From Azadirachta indica (lineage: Eukaryota > Streptophyta > Magnoliopsida > Sapindales > Meliaceae), in the NCBI GenBank assembly GCA_022749755.1, contig CM040449.1, positions 10,450,363-10,514,362 on the forward strand: a DNA stretch of 64,000 nucleotides, in the 5' to 3' direction. Made by a program: the position numbers and the translations under genes. How positions within the stretch are numbered: position 1 is the stretch's first letter; the number at the start of each line of letters is the position of its first letter. Under the pieces are notes generated by a model. That model worked only from the letters and a program-made list of their open reading frames with translations. It was not told the DNA's origin and did no database searches. Positions 48,447-60,955 of this stretch are shown here, piece by piece.

Positions 48447-48660
48447 GGTGAATTTTGGTTAATTTCAAAGAAAATGTCGATAGAAAAAAGCTTATTTTGA
48501 CTCTCAGTTCGTCGTCCTCTCGGTTGAGTACTACGTGCTCTGCTAAAATCCGGAATTTGTAAAACGGAGACCGAGAGAACGAAATGAGGAGAGAATGAAT
48601 TGTTAGAAAAGCACGTGGGTGAGTGGTATTTATGTACAAGAAACCTATGCGTCTCGTTTT
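48447..48660 (-). promoter_or_regulatory. AAP-C 5' leader and core promoter
   Basis: On the minus strand a TATA-like ACATAAATAC lies at 48625-48634, about 180 bases before the ATG. A CACGTG G-box core is at 48612-48617, close downstream of it. G-boxes bind bZIP/bHLH factors in plants. The leader in between is rich in CT. The placement is inference from sequence alone. Confidence 0.4.
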
Positions 48661-48909
48661 TGGCAAGAATTAGAAATTCCAGGAAGATTTTAAACGAAGA
48701 TTCCAGAACACCTAAAAGAAGTCTCCATAGAATTTTACAGAGGTGACGTCTAACCTGAGTTCATTTTAGTAAAAAATGCGTAAAATATTTATATTTATAT
48801 TTACATTAAATTCTCCCGTTACTTACAGCCGCTGATTCATAAAACAAAAAAGTAGCCATTTTATTATTTAATTTGATGTTCTATTAAGAGTTCAATAATG
48901 TATTCAATG

Positions 48910-49060
48910 TAACACTTTTTAAAAATCATATTCTGAAAGTAATTATGATAAAATATATATATATATATATGGGGTAAAAAATAACTTAAAAGCATTAACT
49001 TTTAATTTATTTTTAACACTTTAATTTTAAAAATTATATTCTAAAAGTAAATATGATAAA
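48910..49060. repeat. Imperfect tandem duplication (period about 104 bp)
   Basis: TAACACTTTTTAAAAATCAT followed by TGAAAGTAATTATGATAAA recurs at 49014-49060 with small changes; a (TA)n run (48955-48970) lies between the copies. Confidence 0.65.
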
Positions 49061-49066
49061 CGTTTA

Positions 49067-49786
49067 GGGGTTGTTTATTTTTTTTATTGAAGTTTGAATA
49101 TAATTATTTAAATATTTAAAAATTATTTTTTTTAATTTATATTTAAATATTTATTAAAAATATTTGAATATAATTAAGTTAAAAATTTTGATTTAAATTT
49201 GAATGAGCAAATATTTTAATAATTTAATATTTAATTTTTTAAAAGTATCCTTATTTTATTAATTTATATATACTAACAAAATTATAACTCTAATCAATTT
49301 ATTTTAACGTATTATTTATTTTTTATTGTGGATTATCTTTATTTGTCTTTTCATTCTTACTTATTTTATATTTTAATTATTATTACAATCAATTTGTATA
49401 TTTATATAATTACATCTATATTATAATATGAGTTGTTATTTTTATTTAATTTTTATTAATCTTTATATCATTGATTAAAAAATATTTTTTTAAAAAATCA
49501 TATATCAGATAAATAAAAATAATGTATATATTAATATAATTTTTTAATTTTTTAATCTATTATTGTGCTAATGTACTCAAAATTATTATAAATATAAGTA
49601 TATTATTTAAAAGGATATATATTAAAATATCAATTTTTAAACTTTTTATTTTGTCAAAATAAATAATTTAACACTTATGTTCAAATGTTTTAAAATAAAA
49701 AACAAATATATAATTTAGATTTATATTTCAGTTAAATTTAAATTTCAATCATACTCAAAATTCAGATTAAAAAAATAAACGCTACC
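49067..49786. mobile_element. Tourist/PIF-Harbinger-like MITE (720 bp)
   Basis: TTA at 49064-49066 and 49787-49789 would be the 3-bp TSD typical of PIF/Harbinger elements. The left end GGGGTTGTTTATTTTTTT matches the right end GGTAGCGTTTATTTTTTT (reverse complement), and both continue with TGAA..TTTGA(A/G)TAT. The interior is AT-rich and non-coding. Confidence 0.65.
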
Positions 49787-51960
49787 TTAGTATAAATTTA
49801 CTTAAAAGTATTAATCTTAATTAATTTTGTTCACAATATCATATAACAGCAAAAATTTGAGATTAATTTGCTTATTATAAATTATTTTTTACAAATATTA
49901 AATATAATTACATTTTTATATATATATATATATATAAGGATAAGTTAGTTTCGTTGACACAAGTAAAAAAAAAAAAATCTTTTTCTTAAAAATAATATAT
50001 ATGACATAAAATAATAATAATGTAAAGTAATCAACATTATTAATTAGAAATTACATGTTAATAAAAAAATGTTCTTAAAAATAATATTAATAAAATAAGA
50101 TATTATATCAAACATGCTTTTATACTTTTTTTATATATAAAAATATATTTTTTTAAAATCTTATACTAAACAAATATTATGAATATTAAGAATGTGATCC
50201 AAATTTCAAAATGTAGTCTAATTTTTAATAGTAGTTTTCTAATTACAAATCAAACATATCCATAATTATTTCAACAACTAAATAAGATTCATTAATTATT
50301 GATGTTTTAAAAATTTTACAAAATTGGTCTACCGTTTTGAAAACAATATATCTATACGAAACCACGAAAAAATGCGGTCTTTGTTAGAAGTAGAATTCTC
50401 TGTAGGGTTTATCATCTATAAATTCTTTTATTTATTTATTGAGACTCAAATTTTCAATATAATTTATTGGGCATGTGTATATAATAGAGTTGTGCTTGTT
50501 GCATGCACACGTGTACATTCCTTTACCATTTTTTGTTTATCTTTATAAATTAAAATTTTATCTAATTAATGACTTAGAACTTATAAATGAAAAAATGTCA
50601 TTACATTAATCTTTAATTATTTTATTATATCATTATTTATGTTTAATAGTAATTTTTGTGATTTAGTTTTTTTAATAAATTGAAAGTATTACAAAATAAG
50701 TCAAAATGACAATTAAGAATTACAGCTTATAAAAAATAATAACAGGAAGAAAAAGGCAAAAGAACTATATGTTGCATAGAAAATAATAGATGTAGAGCTC
50801 CGCACTACCAAATCACATCCGTTAGAAACTAACGGAAATTTCTAGAAACCCTAGCTAACGGAAGCCTGTAGAGAATTACTCTGCAAATTAAATATTAAAT
50901 ATTATATTTTTACCTAAAGAGACATACGGATTATAATACCACTGGCGGATCTAGACAGTGTGCGCACACTTAGACGCAGGATTCGTCACGTGATTTGGCG
51001 AGAAAGTCACCTGTCGGGCCCACGTATCTCCATTCAAGTGTACTGTCTGGCCCCACCATAGTCTTAGTTAGTTGTACCTTTTTCTTAAAGAGACAAACCC
51101 ACAAACCTTTTTCTGTTTTTTCAGTTAAATAACAAATTAAATTGGCAACCCACCATAACCACGCGCCTCATTATGTCTCACTCTCGACGCACACGTTCCA
51201 CGTAGACATGGAGGGTATTATTATGCACGCGTACATTAGACGCCGGAGAGAGGTGTTTTGTTTCTCGATGCACGAACCGAGAGTCATCGGTCTAAAAAGC
51301 GAGAAATTGGCGTGCATGCATGTGTGTTGTTGATCCCAATAAAACTTATCACAATTAAGACCTTTTTTTTTTTAAAAGTAAAAAATATTATATTCTAATA
51401 TTATTAATAAAAGAAATTATCATAATTTATATATATATATATATACTTTAAATTTCATTCTTGTTCATACATCATAATTCCAAATTGGTCAATACGCGTA
51501 CCAGACCATCTGTTCTCTTCTCCCCCCAAGAGATTAATTAAATTAATTATAATTTTAAATATGTTTTTTGAATTAAAAAATAATATACTAATAGAAAAAA
51601 TTTAAATAATCCCAAGAGATATGCTATTTTTTTTTAATCACTCTACATTGTGGTGCGTGCACAAATCTCACCGCTAATGTTTGTTGGTTTTATATCAATG
51701 AATCTGTAAAAACCAGCAGACAATAGTTTTAATTAATTTCCAGGTCATACTCGTAAGGTATTTAGGCCGTCTTTTCTTCTTTGGAGATCAGATTTGTTTG
51801 ACAAATATTTTCATTTTGTAAGAGTACATGAACTTTCGTACAAGCTCCTCACTGAAAATTTAGGAATGTCAGAAGATTGTTTGCACAAAAAAGAAGTGAG
51901 ATCGATGCTCAACGACCGCAGCCTTAGAATAAAACCTTGAGAAACCAAAATATATTAATT
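49787..51960. other. Gene-poor region
   Basis: No convincing gene. A GC-richer patch at 50940-51060 (CTGGCGGATCTAGACAGTG; TCGGGCCCACG) and 51140-51330 gives 60-70-codon frames without recognisable motifs. (TA)n runs occur at 49917-49936 and 51429-51446. Confidence 0.45.
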
Positions 51961-52359
51961 CCATCTCCAACATACATTTTCTCGACAACCAAACAGCACA
52001 GCCACTATCTGTCAGTTTTCCGCTATCCATGTTATCCAACACAAAACCCAGGAACTGTAGATGATGTCAAAGAAAGAAATAAGAACGCACACTCAATATA
52101 AAAATAAAAATGAAAATGACAATTAATATACACCTAGTACTTGAGAGTTATCTGCTTGTCTTTCTATTTATTATTTGTCAAAAACAACTCGTAAGAAAAA
52201 AGAGTTTACATCGACTCAACAGCCAGCCATGGAAGTTAAAAAAAAGGAAGTAATACAAAACCGTTGACCTCTTTGTTTCTTGTTGCTCAGTAATTTCTCA
52301 AGTCCACAACATTGCAAAGTTACCCGAACTCTCTGAGCAACCAAAAACCTGCAAAACTA

Positions 52360-52480
52360 TTATTAGTTCCGTTGCTCATTATTGGGCCGAAGATATGGCA
52401 TGTATTTGTGATACTTAGCAGCATTCATTCTTCTTTCTTCGTTTCTCAATGAAGGATTCAAGCTTCCTAGCTGTCTGATC
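52360..52480 (-). pseudogene. RRP36 (rRNA biogenesis protein) C-terminal fragment
   Basis: The minus strand reads ARKLESFIEKRRKKN and, after a 4-base insertion that shifts frame, AAKYHKYMPYLRPNNEQRN and a stop. The basic EKRRKKNAAK..(R/K)YMPY pattern is the C-terminus of the RRP36 family, which acts in early 18S pre-rRNA processing in the nucleolus. Only this exon-sized piece is recognisable. Confidence 0.6.
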
Positions 52481-52559
52481 ATATCAACAAATTTATTACT
52501 GAGCCAAGACCACAAATTATTAGCAGAACAGAAATCCTATTTGATGGTAAATCTTGACA

Positions 52560-53000
52560 GAAGCAAATCAAAGTCAGAGAAAACTTCACCCAAAGCACGA
52601 GGCTCCCACAAATGAAGTGTGCTCTGTGCAGCCATAAGCATTATTCTTGTATTGGCCATCTTGAAACTTGATGTCATCTTCACAGCTAGCGATCATATCC
52701 ATTAGCACAATTGGATAGGTGCGTGCCTATGCTGTCCCAATATTTGCAAGGCTGGTAATAGCTGAGAAAAACTTCAAACCAGGATCATTCTATTTGGGCA
52801 AAGCAAGATGACCAATATGCTTGGTGTCTTCCCTTTGGATATGTTATATATGGTTCGCATTTTTGTTGTCGACTGTATGTCCCATCGCCTGGAATTCTTT
52901 CAACTGTGCACCGGTTGCCCTAGGTTTGGCTTTGACTCTGGTAATGCTTTGGGGGTGCTTGGATGCAAGGAAGATGGTTCCAGGGACCAGTAAGGAATAT
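52560..53000 (-). other. Coding-like segment of unknown origin
   Basis: Short minus-strand stretches with protein-like composition occur in several frames: MANTRIMLMAAQSTLHLW (about 52620-52675), VLMDMIASCEDDIKFQDG (about 52650-52710), LVPGTIFLASKHPQSITRVK (about 52930-52990). Frames are interrupted. I do not recognise the parent gene. The segment has no counterpart in the related block at 22.3-23.1 kb. Confidence 0.3.
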
Positions 53001-53099
53001 TGATATGCAAAATGGCAGTTGTTAATGTGCCAGAAATACAAAGAAAGGACAATGAATTTCTTCTAGAATCGTTTCTTTGCTATAATATGCTTCTGGTTT

Positions 53100-54050
53100 T
53101 GACTAGCCTAAGATTCAACCTGCAGTGTCTGTGTATTTCAATACACAAGTCTCATGTTAAACAAAGATATCAAACACTCATGTATACGAGATGAAACAGA
53201 CATAAACTAATTTCATGAATTAATCAACAATGATGAATGAGATGTATTATTCTGATCATCAATATGAATTCATCCAAATGGGTCACTTTTGGCTATTTTG
53301 TAAGGCAAAAATGAGGATCGGGAGGAAGTTTTATCTCATCTATATATTAGACGATGACTTGAGAATAACTTACACATTATGGACTGTGATAACTGCCAAT
53401 TTAATTTAATTTGTAAAGTTGCAGCCACACCTCTATACGGCTGCATGACAGTGTAGAACCTGTTTCCTTAAATTAACGAAGTTTTAGAATCTTAATTGGA
53501 TACATGCACTATGTGCTGTGGTCAGATAATATCCCAAACTCCTGTAATCATCCTGCAAGTCACAGAAACAATGATAAGAATGTTCATACCAACTCCATAA
53601 AGGGGAGAAGTAAGAAGGCAGAGAGAGGATAAAAACTCAAGTATAATATCTCAGTTATTCTGCCATGGTGCAATTTCTGAAGTATACCGTTGGAGAAATC
53701 TGATTTCAACCATAGTTCACTGGACAAAGAGTACCATTATGATTGCAAACATGTTTCTTAAGTGACAACATCCACTCAAATGGGAAGTTACATGGTCAAA
53801 GGATGAATATCATCATTAACTGCCACAAAACTCCTGCTAACTGAACAACAAGTATAATTTGTATGGCTAAGGAGGATTTTCTCATCTTCTTTTCCTATTT
53901 TCTCTCTCTGTGTTTTTTCAATGAATTTATAGTACACACCTGGATAGGAACAAAAGATTTATAGTACACACCTGTGTTTTTTCAAAAATATATGTAGCAT
54001 GGAGAGAAGAGACTTGAGCAGAAGCAATAAATATCTTCAAGATGATGACA
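53100..54050. repeat. Duplicate of the 3' flank of SECA2 copy 1 (partner about 22590-23380)
   Basis: Shared, same-orientation landmarks are CAATACACAAGTCTC.TGTT, AAATGGGTCACTTTT, GGCTATTTTGTAAGGCAA, GAGGATTTTCTC. Both copies carry private indels. Non-coding. Confidence 0.75.
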
Positions 54051-54061
54051 GACAACTATTA

Positions 54062-55575
54062 TGATAAAAATAGTTCTTGGGACTCCATTGGCACGAGTGA
54101 TTCTATGGTTAGCCTTCTGATCGCACTGAGCATTGAGATGAAAAATCGACACCCATCAATTTTGGGTTCTTCAAGAGGATTCCTGTGCCCAAAGCTTCTT
54201 ACTTTTACCTAACAGATATTCCTTGTAAGAACATGCACATAGGATGCCTAGATGAAGTTAAACCAACAAAATTATGATATACTGCTGAACTAAGTCGGTT
54301 CATGTTTCTGAGATGATCTTGCCAGAGAAAATCTAGGGTCCTAACAAGAACGGTCCTCTGTATTCCAGAAAAGAAAATCAACTGAGAACGCATGTGAAAT
54401 TTCTGGACAGCCAGTAAAACAAGCAGGAATTCTTCCAAGGGAAAACAAACTATAAAAGATAGAAAACAATCGACAATGTTGAAAAATTGCTCAGCACACT
54501 CTTCTCTCAGGGATTCTAGAATCAAATTGTGTCAATCAAAGGTTTATTTTGTCGATTTATCTTTATCTATGAAAGTAATGCTTTGTATCATTTTTGTTAT
54601 AGCAATCTTATTCATCAAACAAAATTTACACATTTCAGATAGAACAAGTAAAATGTCTTGATTTCATCATTCAAATAAGATGTTGAAAAAACCAACATTT
54701 GAGGGAAATAGAAACAACTTTGTATCAGCTAAAGCAGTAGACAGAAGACATAATGCTAAATAATGCAAATCTTAATTCAAACAGCTTAAGAATATTATTA
54801 GCATAGATCAAGCAGCCTCACAATTGTTTCCACAAAAGAATATTATTAGCATGATTAGTGATTACACAAGAAGGAAGCGTTATGCTCCTAATCAGGAGAA
54901 CTGAGGAGATGAAAGACATTGTCAGCCAATAACTTGTCAGTTGAGGGCAAACTGGTTGCAGCTTCAATAATAAATTTCTAGGATTTATATCTCTCCCTAT
55001 TCTTGTTGTTCGAAAGATACGTTTCTTTTTGATTATTACTATTTCTAAACCAAAATTGAATTCAAGTGTCTTTAGAGTATAAAAAGGGCACACACAACTA
55101 TAACAATTAAAGAATACTGAAACTGGCTTCTATCATGTAAAATGTAATAATATTGTCTAGTCAAGTATTTATGGTTTTATTCAAGATATAAAGAAATCAT
55201 CAAGTTGCACAATACCTTGCCATAAACCATGTTGATCCAGGATCCCCTTGCCTACTGCTCCGCCACGAAGCTAGAAAGATCGTTGTCATTTAGAATTAGA
55301 TCTATGATGGAAAACAACGTACATAATACAACAAATATATTGTTCATTATCAAGCAAGTGGAGCTTTAAATCATCAAGATAATATGATATGATTTGCTCC
55401 ACCTATAGAGTTGCTGCAATGGCTCACCTGGTTATCTATTCTCCAAGACTTGTGCAGAGATGTTCCAATCCTGAGCCTTTGTACTTTAGACACTTCATTG
55501 GAACAGTGAACTTCACAGTTCTTAAAAACTGAGAGGTGAGAGCTAAGGGAGGACCAAGTGACTACATTTCAGAAC
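54062..55575 (-). pseudogene. SECA2 pseudogene, copy 2 (C-terminal exons)
   Basis: Minus-strand blocks: a residual exon with LKNCEVHCSNE and IGTSLHKSW (about 55425-55545); a GRAGRQGDPGS-coding block with a one-base loss (about 55228-55270); TLDFLWQDHLRNMNRLSSAV (about 54285-54380); and KIDGCRFFISMLSAIRRLTI and PMESQELFLS with its stop (54062-54165). The surrounding introns match copy 1 (22.3-26.8 kb) in the same orientation, so the two blocks are duplicates. Within the C-terminal exon this copy keeps RRLTIESL, which copy 1 has partly lost. It is non-functional: most of the motor domain is absent. Confidence 0.85.
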
Positions 55576-55699
55576 TGTTCATCAATTTGTTTCTTGTAAG
55601 CAACAGTGGTCTACTATTCATTAGCATCTTTATTCTAAGCAACAGTTACTGCTCTGCTAACTCGCACAACACCCCAACATGGTTCTTTCCTTTTGTTTT

Positions 55700-56957
55700 G
55701 ACTTATTATCACATACCTCCCCTGAGGTTTGGCATATTATCAACTAAAAAGCATCTTTCCAAATATGTTACTAACCTCCCCTACTGTTAACAGCCGCTTT
55801 CATTCAACATAAACTTCTGGAATTATAAATTTATCCTAACAAGCAAATAGTATAATAATATTTTAGTCTCTCGAGTTTTAAGAAATAATAAATTATGATA
55901 TAGTGTATTCAATATTAACAAATTACTCTTTACTATTTAAATTATTAATAAAATTTTATATAATTACCTATTTACACAGATAACTAAATGTGAATTTAAA
56001 AAACTTGTATTTTATTGATCAAGCACAAGAAAGAGATATAAAATCATTTAAACCTCTACAAATTAAAAAATTAATTAAGATATTTGTTTGTATCTTATTT
56101 TGATGATAAGATATGCTAAATATAAAAAATATAATAAATCTTGTGTCGTGTTTTAACTCTTAATCTTATCCTTAATTTCTATTTCTATTCTAAATTATAT
56201 AATGTATTTTAAATTTTTAACTACCAAAAGCACTTTTAAATAGTAAAAGATTTTAATTAATTTTAAATTTGACAATTGTATGTTTGTAAAACATGAGATA
56301 TATTAAATTTTATTTTCAATTTTTGAAATAATTAATCAGCTCAATTGATGTTTGAGAATGCATATTATTATTCATAAGTTATAATTTATTACATTTATTT
56401 GCTTAAAAACTTAATTTGTATTATTTATTATTCTCATTAATTAAACTTTTAGACTTTATTCTTTAATACATTATTTTTATCAGAGGAATTTTTTATAAAT
56501 CTTTTATTTTTATTAAGTTTTTACAATTTTATAATTGTTATAATTATTGAATTAAAAGTTTTATATTGTTAAAATTATATCTATTTTTTAGGATGTTAAT
56601 GACATTAATTTTTTAACATGGTATATTAATTTGTAAAAAAGTAAAATTTTAACTGTCAATTTCTATTTTTTCCTTCATTTTTAATATCTTTTAATTTTGT
56701 TATAATAATGGGGCTAATTTGTTATAATTAGACAAACTATATTTTAAATTATTGTTTTACTAAAGTTTAGGATGGAAATGTTATTATTCCAATATTAATT
56801 TAAAAAGATATGTTGAAGTTATATTTTTGCCCTTCACTCTTGACTCTTTTGAATGGCCATAACGTTTGAAACATTAGCGAAAGTCAGTAATAATTTTTGA
56901 AAAATATTTTTTAAGTGAAAATAAGTCAAATCTCTCGGAAGTGTGTGATAATAACTC
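55700..56957. mobile_element. Mutator-like non-autonomous element (1258 bp)
   Basis: The left end GACTTATTATCACATACCTC matches the reverse complement of the right end GAGTTATTATCACACACTTC. The inverted similarity continues to GAGGTTTGGCATATT against GAGATTTGACTTATT. The flanks share TTGTTTT directly at both borders (55693-55699 and 56958-56964), a partial TSD. The termini are of the same type as the elements at 9816 and 11563. The interior is AT-rich, without a transposase. Confidence 0.7.
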
Positions 56958-57165
56958 TTGTTTTCTATATTAATGTGGCAGGTGGGCTCCATTTTTGTTA
57001 TAATACATTAAACCTTTTTCTTCTTGACCATGTGCTCTCAAGCTTTTTCTTAATTACTTTTTTCTCGATTGAATTTCTTCTTTTTCAAGCTTTACTAAGT
57101 TAGGTTTTTTATCCCTTAAAAAAAAAAAAAGAGTTAGGTTTTTTTACTTAGGATTTGAAAATAAA

Positions 57166-57960
57166 AGGAAAATGCCCATGACTCTTCTAATATTTGAGTT
57201 AAATGTCTAATTCTCTCCTATTATTTTAAAAATACCCTTTACCTTTTTAATTTTAGATTTTTTCAATTTTATTTTAAGTTAAACAAAAAAAAATCATTAT
57301 TCAGCCTATTTAAACCAATTTTTTTAATTACAATATAATATAGAGAAATTTGTAATTTATTATACCATTTTATTAATATCAAATCATATATTAAACTATA
57401 TTTATTAGATTAATTTAAAATAAATTATTTTTATTGAAATTTTAATATATTAATTTTAGTGAAATTATTTTTTTTTTTAAACATAGTGATTTTATTTTTA
57501 AATAATTATAATTAATACAAAAAATTTTATAATTTCAAATTATTATTATTATAATTATATTTTTACTTCTTAATAATAATAAAACTTAATAAACTATATT
57601 TTTATTTAGAAAATATTTTAAAAGAAGAAATTTTTAAAAATAAAGTAAGAAAAATTTATAATAAAAACAATTTTATTAGTATTAACAAATCATAATTTAA
57701 AAAATAATTTTGTAATTATACTTAATATATGATGTCATATTAATAAAAAATATAATAAATTACAAATTTCTTTAAATTATTTTTTAATTTAAAAAATCGG
57801 TTTAAATAAATCGAACAATGATTGAATTTTTTTTTTTTATTCAACTCAAGGGTAAACTCAGAAAAAAATAAAACTATGGGGGGGTAAAGAGTATCTTTAA
57901 AATTATGAGAGAAAAGTGGATATGTAGCTCAAGGCTCAGAGGGGTCACGGGCATTTTCCC
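57166..57960. mobile_element. Mutator-like MITE (795 bp) with perfect 9-bp TSD
   Basis: GAAAATAAA flanks the element exactly at 57157-57165 and 57961-57969. The ends are AGGAAAATGCCC and, on the right, GGGAAAATGCCC (reverse complement). Inverted similarity extends about 85 bases (GTTAAATGTCTAATTCTCTC against GAGCTACATATCCACTTTTC; TATTTTAAAAATACCCTTTA against AATTTTAAAGATACTCTTTA). This terminal family differs from the TTATTATCACATAC group. No coding capacity. Confidence 0.9.
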
Positions 57961-57969
57961 GAAAATAAA

Positions 57970-58620
57970 TATTCGAGTGGGGGCGGGCGGCGGTGGAGTC
58001 ACGTAGGGGGCCCCAGTCCAACAAGTTATATATCTTTTGCCCTTTCAACCAAAGACTTAACACGTATGTACGTAACTTTAATTAACTAAAGTCAAATTAA
58101 TTAATATTATTTATATATGGCACCCAAAAAAAATTCAATTATTAGTTTTCCTATAGCTTATTGATATTTAAAATAAAGGCAATAAAAAATTGGATTTTAT
58201 AGAACAGCCGAAAGGAACTTATATTTATACGTGTCCTCAAGGTATTGGACGATCTTAGTTGTCGGGGATTAAACTTAAAAGAGAAGATTCCACTAATTGG
58301 AATTAGTACGGCTCTAACTGTTCCTTTGGGGACGTACATTACAACACTACAAATGGTTTTTCGTCAATCGTTCTCTGCCACGTGTGTACTGTTGATGTGC
58401 AACTTGTACTTACCCTACAGTCACGGAGGTGGTGGGGTCCTCAGTTTGTCTTCTTTCGATGGATTTGGAATTCTGGGAACCCTTTGATTAGGCTCGACAA
58501 ACTCTGAAAGTATCACGTGAACAATCCGGCTTTACCCAAAGTAGATTAATATAGGGATATTAATTTAATATTCAGGCTTTTTCATTGATTTGGAATTCTG
58601 GGGTTAGTTTTCCCGTTGTT
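57970..58620. other. Spacer without recognised gene
   Basis: A GC-rich patch lies at 57976-58012 (GTGGGGGCGGGCGGCGGTGG). An 80-codon plus frame at 58245-58487 overlaps an opposing frame and has no motif I recognise. Confidence 0.4.
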
Positions 58621-58752
58621 AAGTATATATTAAAATGACCTTACGTCTTTAAATAGTTCAATGATAATTCTATAGTCTATTTTTTATATTATTATCTTTA
58701 ATTATTATTTAATATTATCATTGTGATTATTATTTTTAAGAAAAAAAATATT

Positions 58753-58960
58753 AAAATAGATTATAAATAATTATGTAAACAAAATTTCCAAATAATCTTG
58801 AATTTTTTTCACAATCTCCAAGCAAAAGAATACAAATATTGGCAATGCTAAAAAAAAGAAAATTGTTAAAGAAGTAATTATTATTGTATTCTTGAGATTG
58901 CTAAAAAATTCAAGATTATTTGAAAATTTTATTTACATAATTAGTTGCAATCTATTTTAC
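58753..58960. repeat. Long foldback (hairpin) element
   Basis: The left arm 58753-58833 (AAAATAGATTATAAATAATT.., AATAATCTTGAATTTTTT..) is the near reverse complement of the right arm 58885-58960 (..AAAAAATTCAAGATTATT.., AATTAGTTGCAATCTATTTT), with a loop of about 50 bases. Weaker complementarity extends outwards to about 58640 and 59130. It is likely a foldback MITE; no TSD could be fixed. Confidence 0.75.
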
Positions 58961-59149
58961 TAGTTTTTCAAAAAAAAATTAATAATAATAATAATAATAA
59001 TTGAAATTATAAAGTTAAATTAGTCTTTTGTATTAAAAAATAAGAATAAAAAGATTAATTTATATATCTTTTAATTATTTAAAGGTAAAATAGTTATTTT
59101 TACATTTTAACTTACACAGTAGACTAATCTTAGAGGGTATTCTTCCATT

Positions 59150-60887
59150 TGTCAATAATTGTTTATCTCAAATCTTAGTAGGTGTTTGTCTTTGTGACTA
59201 GTCTCAGGCGTTTTTCTTAATAAAAATAGCGATTTCTTTTTTTTTTTAGTTTGACATAAAGTCTAAAAAAAATTTAAAAAAAAAAGATAAGGCTTTAATA
59301 ATAATTTTCTGGGACCCAGAAATCTTGAGCATTCGATTCTGACGTCATTTTCAACCCGTACACAACGAGACTGACAATAAGGAAGAGGCTCTTTTCATGC
59401 AGCGACTTTTGTGAAATAAAAGTTCCCCGTTGTGGACATTTTGCTTTTTTACGACGCCAGCAGAAACACCGTGGGGTACACGTACGAATATATATATATA
59501 TAAACAACGTTAATAATTCTTTTATTTTTTACAAAATTTTTTCATCATTTATATATTATTAAATATAAAATATATTTAATAATTAAAATTATATTTATAT
59601 ATATAAATTAATTATAAATATATTAATTATGTTATCAAATATAATTTCAATCATTAAATATATCATTATATAACTATTTATAATTAATATAAAATTTTAT
59701 ATAAAAAAAATTATTGATCTTGTCTTTTATATATATTTAAACTTGTTTTGTGAATGATAAATCAAAAGATTTAAGATATGCTTAATATTTTTAAAATATT
59801 TTAAATTTATAATAATAATAAAAAATAAAAATTTAATATTTAGTAAATAAATTTTTTCACTTTTATTTAAAATCTTTTAAAATATATATATATGCATATA
59901 TTTAAACCTAATCCAGCTACTATAATTTCACGAAAATGTTAGTACATATAAAGGGTTTAGATTTTGTCTAGAAAAGATGAGCGGTTCGACTGGCTCTATA
60001 CAAAGTACTACGAAGTACACTTAATATATAGAATTAGAATCTTAACCCTATGTTTAAGTCAACAGACCAAAAAGCATGGTTCTTTATTTGGGAGGGAAAT
60101 TAACATATAACTTCCCTAAAGGTTTGGAAAACTCATTTATAGATATAAAATTTGAAAAAACTTTCATATACTCTCTCGTATAGTTAGTTGACTATGATTG
60201 ACTATTAGTTGATCATTAAATTTACAAGTATTTTAGTAAAATAATAATTTTTTCAAAAAAATTATAATTTTTTTTGATAAAATCTCTTTTAATATAAAAA
60301 ATTTAGTCTAATACCCTTATTAATATAATATTAAAAATTATTTTAAAAATTATATCCTTATATAATAATAATTATTTAAAAAATAAATAATAAATTTGTA
60401 AATTATGATAGAATATAATATATTTATATAAATATATTAATTAAATAAATAATATTATTGTTTTATATCATACTGATAATATAAATGTTGATTAATATAT
60501 TATAAATTTATAAACTAGAGAAGAAGGTAATTAAATTTCCAAATAAATAATAGTAAAAATTTATATGTACAGCTTGCATGCATGAAAATCTTCTTATTGG
60601 ACAAACACTTCATTTTCAAGCTGGATACAGATATCTTAGGATCTTTATCCCTACTAACTTGTCTGCTATTTGTTTATTTAAAATAATTTTTCAAAATGAT
60701 AAAATAATGGAAATGATTTCTACCCTAAGTTCAGCTGGCCCATCAAAAGATTCTAAACTTAAGAACTAAGAAGTGTTTTTTTTTTTTTTTTTTGAAATGA
60801 GAAGAACTAAGAAGTTGGAAATGAGTAATCATGTTGTTTCCTTTACTTTTTCATCTCAAATTTGTTGAGTAATAAATATTATTACTC

Positions 60888-60890
<3 letters not shown>
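59150..60890. other. Gene-poor AT-rich region
   Basis: No gene was seen. At 60104-60130 CATATAACTTCCCTAAAGG resembles the subterminal part of the TTATTATCACATACCTCC element ends, but no partner was found. A TA run is at 59488-59502. Confidence 0.45.

Positions 60891-60955
<65 letters not shown>
60891..60955. repeat. (ATT)n microsatellite, about 21 units
   Basis: An uninterrupted ATT/TTA run that gives a run of isoleucine in a spurious minus-strand frame. Confidence 0.95.

Noticed and set aside
58245..58487. 80-codon plus frame
   Set aside because: No motif, an opposing overlapping frame of similar quality, and no splice or promoter context.
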